A stretch of 64,000 nt of DNA, taken from DASXAI01 sp963798445 (GTDB taxonomy: Bacteria; Actinomycetota; Acidimicrobiia; Acidimicrobiales; Ilumatobacteraceae). The translations under genes were made by a program, and so were the position numbers. Positions 60,679-64,000 of the stretch are shown here, piece by piece. The notes under the pieces were generated by a model. That model was not told the DNA's origin. It saw nothing but the letters and a program-made list of their open reading frames with translations, and made no database searches. The stretch lies in the NCBI GenBank assembly GCA_963798445.1, contig CAWCTH010000003.1, positions 744,001-808,000 of the forward strand. Direction: 5' to 3'. Every line of letters begins with the position of its first letter. Within the stretch, counting starts at the first letter, position 1.

Positions 60679-60836
60679 CCCGGCGTCGGTCCGGCCTGGT
60701 CGGCTCCGTCGTGGTGGCGGTCGCCGCCCTTCGCAACGACCCGCTCGCCGACATCGCCAACAACTTCTCCAACCGGGCGGCCGAGCTGCCTCGCGCCACA
60801 TCGGGCGATGGTGGCGGCGAGGGCCCTTACATGCGG

Positions 60837-60865
60837 TTGCACATATATATGTTTTGCCGTATGCT
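60837..60865 (+). promoter_or_regulatory. Leaderless promoter with palindromic operator for an ArsR gene
   Basis: TTGCAC (60837-60842), 17-base spacer, TATGCT (60860-60865), then seven bases to ATG 60873. The perfect palindrome ACATATATATGT (60841-60852) lies in the spacer, an apparent autoregulatory operator. Confidence 0.7.
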
Positions 60866-60872
60866 CATCGCC

Positions 60873-61265
60873 ATGCCAGCAGAGATCGCGGTCCTCGAGG
60901 TCATCGCCGATCCGACACGGCGGCGGATCCTCGATGCCGTCCGCGATGGCGAGCGGTCGGTCGGTGAGCTGGTCAAGCGGGTCGGAATGCATCAGCCAGG
61001 TGTGTCTCGCCACCTCAAGGTGTTGCGTGACGCCGGGCTGGTGGAGGTCCGCCGGGATGCTCAGCGGCGGCTGTACCGGCTCCGTCCGCAGCCGCTGATG
61101 GAGCTCGACGCGTGGCTGGAGCCGTATCGAGCGGAGTGGACAGCGCGGCTCGACTCGCTCGAGCGGCACCTGCGACGCACCACCACACCGATCCCCCCGA
61201 GTTCAAAGGAAGGGCAGGCGCACGACGCCGGCACCGGCCTCGCGCCGCCGGTCGGCGCCCCGTGA
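60873..61265 (+). CDS. ArsR-family transcriptional regulator
   Basis: A 130-aa winged-helix protein: LEVIADPTRRRILDAVRDGERSVGELVKRVGMHQPGVSRHLKVLRDAGLV, then a wing RRDAQRRLYRLRPQPL and a tail typical of ArsR partners (DAWLEPYRAEWTARLDSLERHL). Metal-binding motifs are absent. The start is fixed by the promoter. A dihydrofolate-reductase-like gene follows 44 bases downstream and is probably co-regulated. Confidence 0.88.
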   Translation: MPAEIAVLEVIADPTRRRILDAVRDGERSVGELVKRVGMHQPGVSRHLKVLRDAGLVEVRRDAQRRLYRLRPQPLMELDAWLEPYRAEWTARLDSLERHLRRTTTPIPPSSKEGQAHDAGTGLAPPVGAP

Positions 61266-61309
61266 CGATGACCGACGGATACGAACGGACACCAAGGAAG
61301 GATCAACGA

Positions 61310-61954
61310 ATGTCTCAGCTGCTCCGAGTGCACAACTTCTGCGTATCGATGGATGGGTTCGGCGCCGGTGAAGGCCAGAGCCTCGAACGGCCCTTCGGGC
61401 ATGTCGACCCGGCCGACCTGGCCTCGTGGGCCTTTGCCACCGCGAGCTGGCCGAACCGCACCGATCCCGGTGGGTCCCGAGGGCTGGACGACTACTTCAC
61501 TCGCGACTTCTCGCGGAACATCGGTGCCGAGATCATGGGTCGCAACAAGTTCGGGCCCCAGCGTGGCCCGTGGCAGAACCTCGACTGGGAAGGCTGGTGG
61601 GGTGACACGCCGCCCTTCCACACGCCCGTGTTCGTCCTCACCCACCATCACCGACCCAGCTTCACGCTGGCCGACACCACGTTCCACTTCGTCGATGCCA
61701 CACCCGCGGAGGCGCTGCAGCAGGCCGCCGACGCCGCTGGCGGCAAGGACGTACGGCTCGGGGGCGGCGTCGCCACCATTCGGCAGTTCTTGGAGGCCGA
61801 CCTCGTCGATACCGTGCACGTCGCCGTTGCGCCGGTCGAGCTCGGCCGCGGTGAACGACTCTGGACCTCCCCCGAGGACCTGCTCGACCGGTTCCACCTC
61901 GAGTCCGTGCCGAGCCCCAGCGGCGTGACCCACCTTCTGTTCTGGCGCCGATAA
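61310..61954 (+). CDS. Dihydrofolate reductase / RibD C-terminal-like protein
   Basis: A 214-aa protein of the RibD_C (DHFR-fold) superfamily. It starts LLRVHNFCVSMDGFGAGEG, carries EIMGRNKFGP, and the cofactor-binding GGKDVRLGGGVATIRQFL segment; the end (HLESVPSPSGVTHLLFW) is typical. These proteins are NADPH-binding but most have unknown substrates. ATG 61310 is chosen for the GGAAGGA ribosome binding site. Confidence 0.85.
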   Translation: MSQLLRVHNFCVSMDGFGAGEGQSLERPFGHVDPADLASWAFATASWPNRTDPGGSRGLDDYFTRDFSRNIGAEIMGRNKFGPQRGPWQNLDWEGWWGDTPPFHTPVFVLTHHHRPSFTLADTTFHFVDATPAEALQQAADAAGGKDVRLGGGVATIRQFLEADLVDTVHVAVAPVELGRGERLWTSPEDLLDRFHLESVPSPSGVTHLLFWRR

Positions 61955-61993
61955 CTCCGCCGGCCATCGGCCCAGGCGCGACGTTCTCCTTCG

Positions 61994-62551
61994 TCAGACG
62001 AGCCGGTAACGAAGGTGTACGACGCCGTTGCTGAATCGGTACTCATCCACGAGCTCGAGGTCGGCGCGCACGGCGGTCGGCAGTGCGGGCTTGCGCCCGC
62101 CGAGGACGACGGGCCAAACGAACAGTTGGAGCTCGTCGAGCAGGCCGGCCACGAGAGCCTGTGCCGCGAGGTTCGGGCCACCCACAAGGAGATCCTTACC
62201 GGCGGCTGCTTTCAGGTCGTCTACCGCACTTGGGTCGAAGTGGCGTTCGAGCCGGGTGTTCGCGGTGGACGGCGCGGCCAGGCTCGAGGAGTAGACGACC
62301 TTGTCCGCCGCCTGCCACACCTTCGCGTAGCGGGCCGTGAGATCCGATTGGGCGGACAGGGTCGAGTCGGTCTCCCAGACGGCCATCGTCTCGTAGAGGC
62401 GCCGCCCGTAGAGGTACGTGCCAGCGGACCGCATGAGCTCGGTGATGAACGCGAACACATCGTCGTCCGGCGGAGCCCAGTCGAAGGCGCCACGTTCGTC
62501 CTCGGTGCAGCCGTCGAGGGACATGTTCGACGCGTAGATCAGCTTGGCCAC
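61994..62551 (-). CDS. Second RibD C-terminal / DHFR-like protein
   Basis: A 185-aa protein of the same superfamily: KLIYASNMSLDGCTEDERGAFDW, YLYGRRLYETM, GKDLLVGGPNLAAQAL and the final FSNGVVHLRYRLV. It is convergent with the previous DHFR-like gene and only distantly similar to it, so they are not a recent duplication. Start GTG 62551 follows GGAGCGGTA. Confidence 0.85.
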   Translation of the reverse strand: MAKLIYASNMSLDGCTEDERGAFDWAPPDDDVFAFITELMRSAGTYLYGRRLYETMAVWETDSTLSAQSDLTARYAKVWQAADKVVYSSSLAAPSTANTRLERHFDPSAVDDLKAAAGKDLLVGGPNLAAQALVAGLLDELQLFVWPVVLGGRKPALPTAVRADLELVDEYRFSNGVVHLRYRLV

Positions 62552-62681
62552 TACCGCTCCTGAATCGCCATTGCCGGTCTGGACGCGCTCGTCGTCCAAC
62601 CATAGGGCACTGCGAGCCGGCGACGCCTGGGACCCCGTGGTCCGCCTCGCGACCAACCTCCGACATCATCCGGTCCCGATC

Positions 62682-63437
62682 TCAGGAGCGGCCTTGGCTC
62701 GCTGATGACGCCGTTCCAAGCCGAGGCGGGATCTGGAGTTCCACCGTGTGATGATGGGTGACGAGTCCTCGTGAGCATGGATCCGCGAGGTTGAGCGCCA
62801 CGGCGGCAACCTCGAGCCGCGCCGTGTCCGCCATCGTGGAGCACAGGATCACGTCCGCGCCGAGCAGCTGCCCAATGACCTCGGGAGCGCTTACGGATTC
62901 GTGGATCCAGCGCACGGTGGGTACCGGTTCGAGAAGAGCGAGCAGGATCGTAAGATCCGGCCGGGCCGATCGAAGCAAACCGGGCGTGAGGTAAAGACCG
63001 TCGGCCAGGATGAGCACTGTTCCCTCCGGCGGCGAGATCCTCGCGGCGCGAGTGGCGAACCGTCGGTTGATCCGCTCGAATTCGCGCCAAGGTGATGTTC
63101 TGCCGGCATCGTCCGGGTCCAGTGCCAGTGCCTCGCCAAGAGTCCGCCGCCCGGCGGGCTGATCTTCTGGCGAGAACTGGATGGGCGAGACGGTGGGGTC
63201 GAGCCACCGGCGACGGGTCGGCGACCGGACGGTGAAGTCCGCGACCACGTCGAGATCATGTGAGCCTCGCCGGTCCACCTCCACCAGCTCCACGACGCTC
63301 GCCCGCGGCCGGTCTTCCTGGGGGTCGGCCAGTCCGGGGTGGCGGCGAGCGACGACGACGTCCGATCGCACACGCGCCAGCGCGTGCGCCGCCGAGGGTC
63401 GGGGGCCGGAGACCCGCGGCGGCGCGGACGTCGTCAT
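62682..63437 (-). CDS. Shortened OtsA-like (GT20) protein without the catalytic C-terminal half
   Basis: 251 aa. It lines up with the first ~260 residues of trehalose-6-phosphate synthase: REFERINRRFATRAA matches the VRVNERFA helix, VLILADGLYLTPGLLRSARPDLTI matches WVHDYHLQLVP...LRPDVRI, and GADVILCSTMADTARLEVAAVAL follows. The catalytic HDYH is replaced by ADGLY and the C-terminal donor-binding domain is missing, so it should not be an active synthase. ATG 63437 overlaps the stop of an STAS gene by 4 bp. Confidence 0.6.
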   Translation of the reverse strand: MTTSAPPRVSGPRPSAAHALARVRSDVVVARRHPGLADPQEDRPRASVVELVEVDRRGSHDLDVVADFTVRSPTRRRWLDPTVSPIQFSPEDQPAGRRTLGEALALDPDDAGRTSPWREFERINRRFATRAARISPPEGTVLILADGLYLTPGLLRSARPDLTILLALLEPVPTVRWIHESVSAPEVIGQLLGADVILCSTMADTARLEVAAVALNLADPCSRGLVTHHHTVELQIPPRLGTASSASQGRS

Positions 63438-63730
63438 GTCAGCTCCACAAGGCGGTCAAAGCCGGCGGCCGAGAGCTCGTTCTTGATGGCCGGGGATGTA
63501 CGGACGCGGACGCTCGATCCGCGCTCACGACCCGTCCGCACCACACCCACCAAGGCGCCAAGTCCCGGCGCATCGAAACTCGTGACGCGACGGAGGTCGA
63601 GATCGACCTGCTCGGCGCCAAACGGAAGCCCGGCTGCAACATCGCGGATGCGGTTCGTGGCCGTCGCGACAACATCACCCTCGACAAGACACTTCACCCA
63701 TCGCGTTCCCCGACACACCACAACCGGCAT
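63434..63730 (-). CDS. STAS-domain protein paired with the OtsA-like gene
   Basis: A 98-aa single STAS domain from ATG 63730, which has GGAGGGAAGG upstream. The loop that normally holds the phospho-Ser reads FDAPGLGALVGVV, so the acceptor is missing, as in the STAS protein at 20844-21179. It overlaps the downstream OtsA-like gene, repeating the STAS-otsA arrangement. Confidence 0.7.
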   Translation of the reverse strand: MPVVVCRGTRWVKCLVEGDVVATATNRIRDVAAGLPFGAEQVDLDLRRVTSFDAPGLGALVGVVRTGRERGSSVRVRTSPAIKNELSAAGFDRLVELT

Positions 63731-63970
63731 CGATACGCCCTTCCCTCCGTGGAACTCGTGCCTGTGACGGCGTCGCAAGGACGCCGTCCCCCTCATGGTG
63801 CCGGCCAGGTGTTGCGCCCCTCATGAGGTCATGTTGCCGTTCCGCGAACGTTGCGTCGGTCCTGACCCCCGACCAGCGGCCCGTGAGACCCTACGATCTT
63901 CGGCAATCGGCAACTGTTGATGTCAGCAGCCGGTGAGGTGATGGGGCGGCGACGACCACCGCGCTCTTGC

Positions 63971-64000
63971 TACGGTGCAGGCGTGGCTATCGACGCAGCG
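63971..64000 (+). CDS. Start of a gene running off the right edge, with leaderless-type promoter
   Basis: TACGGT (63971-63976) followed by six bases and GTG 63983, which would encode VAIDAA and then leave the window. The arrangement matches other gene starts here. The identity cannot be told. Confidence 0.35.

Overview
The window is high-GC bacterial DNA from an actinobacterium. Supporting evidence is the F420-type oxidoreductases (luciferase-like and DUF385-like), a Mec/CysM pair, a fused CopC-CopD, OtsA/OtsB/TreS trehalose genes, a SARP/BTAD regulator and many leaderless promoters. An Acidimicrobiia-like lineage is my inference; nothing in the window fixes the species.

Layout. 1-31.1 kb is ordinary core genome: dprA/comM, clpP, two fold-type II PLP enzymes, an ABC1 kinase, an NfeD/SPFH pair, a large Rieske protein divergent from a SufR-like regulator, a HerA-type ATPase, a Kef-type antiporter, tRNA-Leu(TAG), an STAS-otsA-otsB operon, treS, an AbiEi/DUF559 gene, a D-threonine-aldolase-like gene, rdgB-rph-murI, cysM-mec, an LLM oxidoreductase, smpB and tmRNA. 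A tyrosine integrase lies just past the tmRNA 3' end and points at it. This marks an accessory region from about 31.55 kb to about 45.2 kb. The region holds a lanthipeptide-type RiPP cluster, several truncated genes, and a redox operon whose peroxiredoxin-like gene has an in-frame TGA where a cysteine is expected. From 45 to 64 kb come a P-type H+-ATPase, universal stress proteins, membrane proteins, an SDR, a TetR/membrane-protein pair, a methyltransferase/SARP pair, copC-copD, an ArsR/RibD module, and a second STAS gene overlapping a shortened OtsA-like gene.

Main points. (1) Positions 33753-39080 look like one operon: a conserved gene of unknown function, a 183-aa precursor ending in a Ser/Thr/Cys-rich tail, an APH-fold kinase, and a HopA1-like lyase fused to a LanC cyclase. 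This is the toolkit of class V lanthipeptides, with the cyclase fused on. (2) Positions 42846-43370 encode a candidate selenoprotein with a U-x-x-C motif. (3) An OtsA-like protein lacking the catalytic C-terminal half is coupled to an STAS protein, mirroring the true STAS-otsA pair 42 kb away. (4) Many genes start six or seven bases after a TANNNT box, which suggests leaderless transcription, and two ArsR genes carry palindromes inside such promoters.

Caution. At least eleven frame breaks fall in otherwise well-conserved genes, including housekeeping ones such as rdgB and otsB, mostly in GC-rich runs. This fits consensus sequence errors better than gene decay, so broken genes are described as their inferred intact products.
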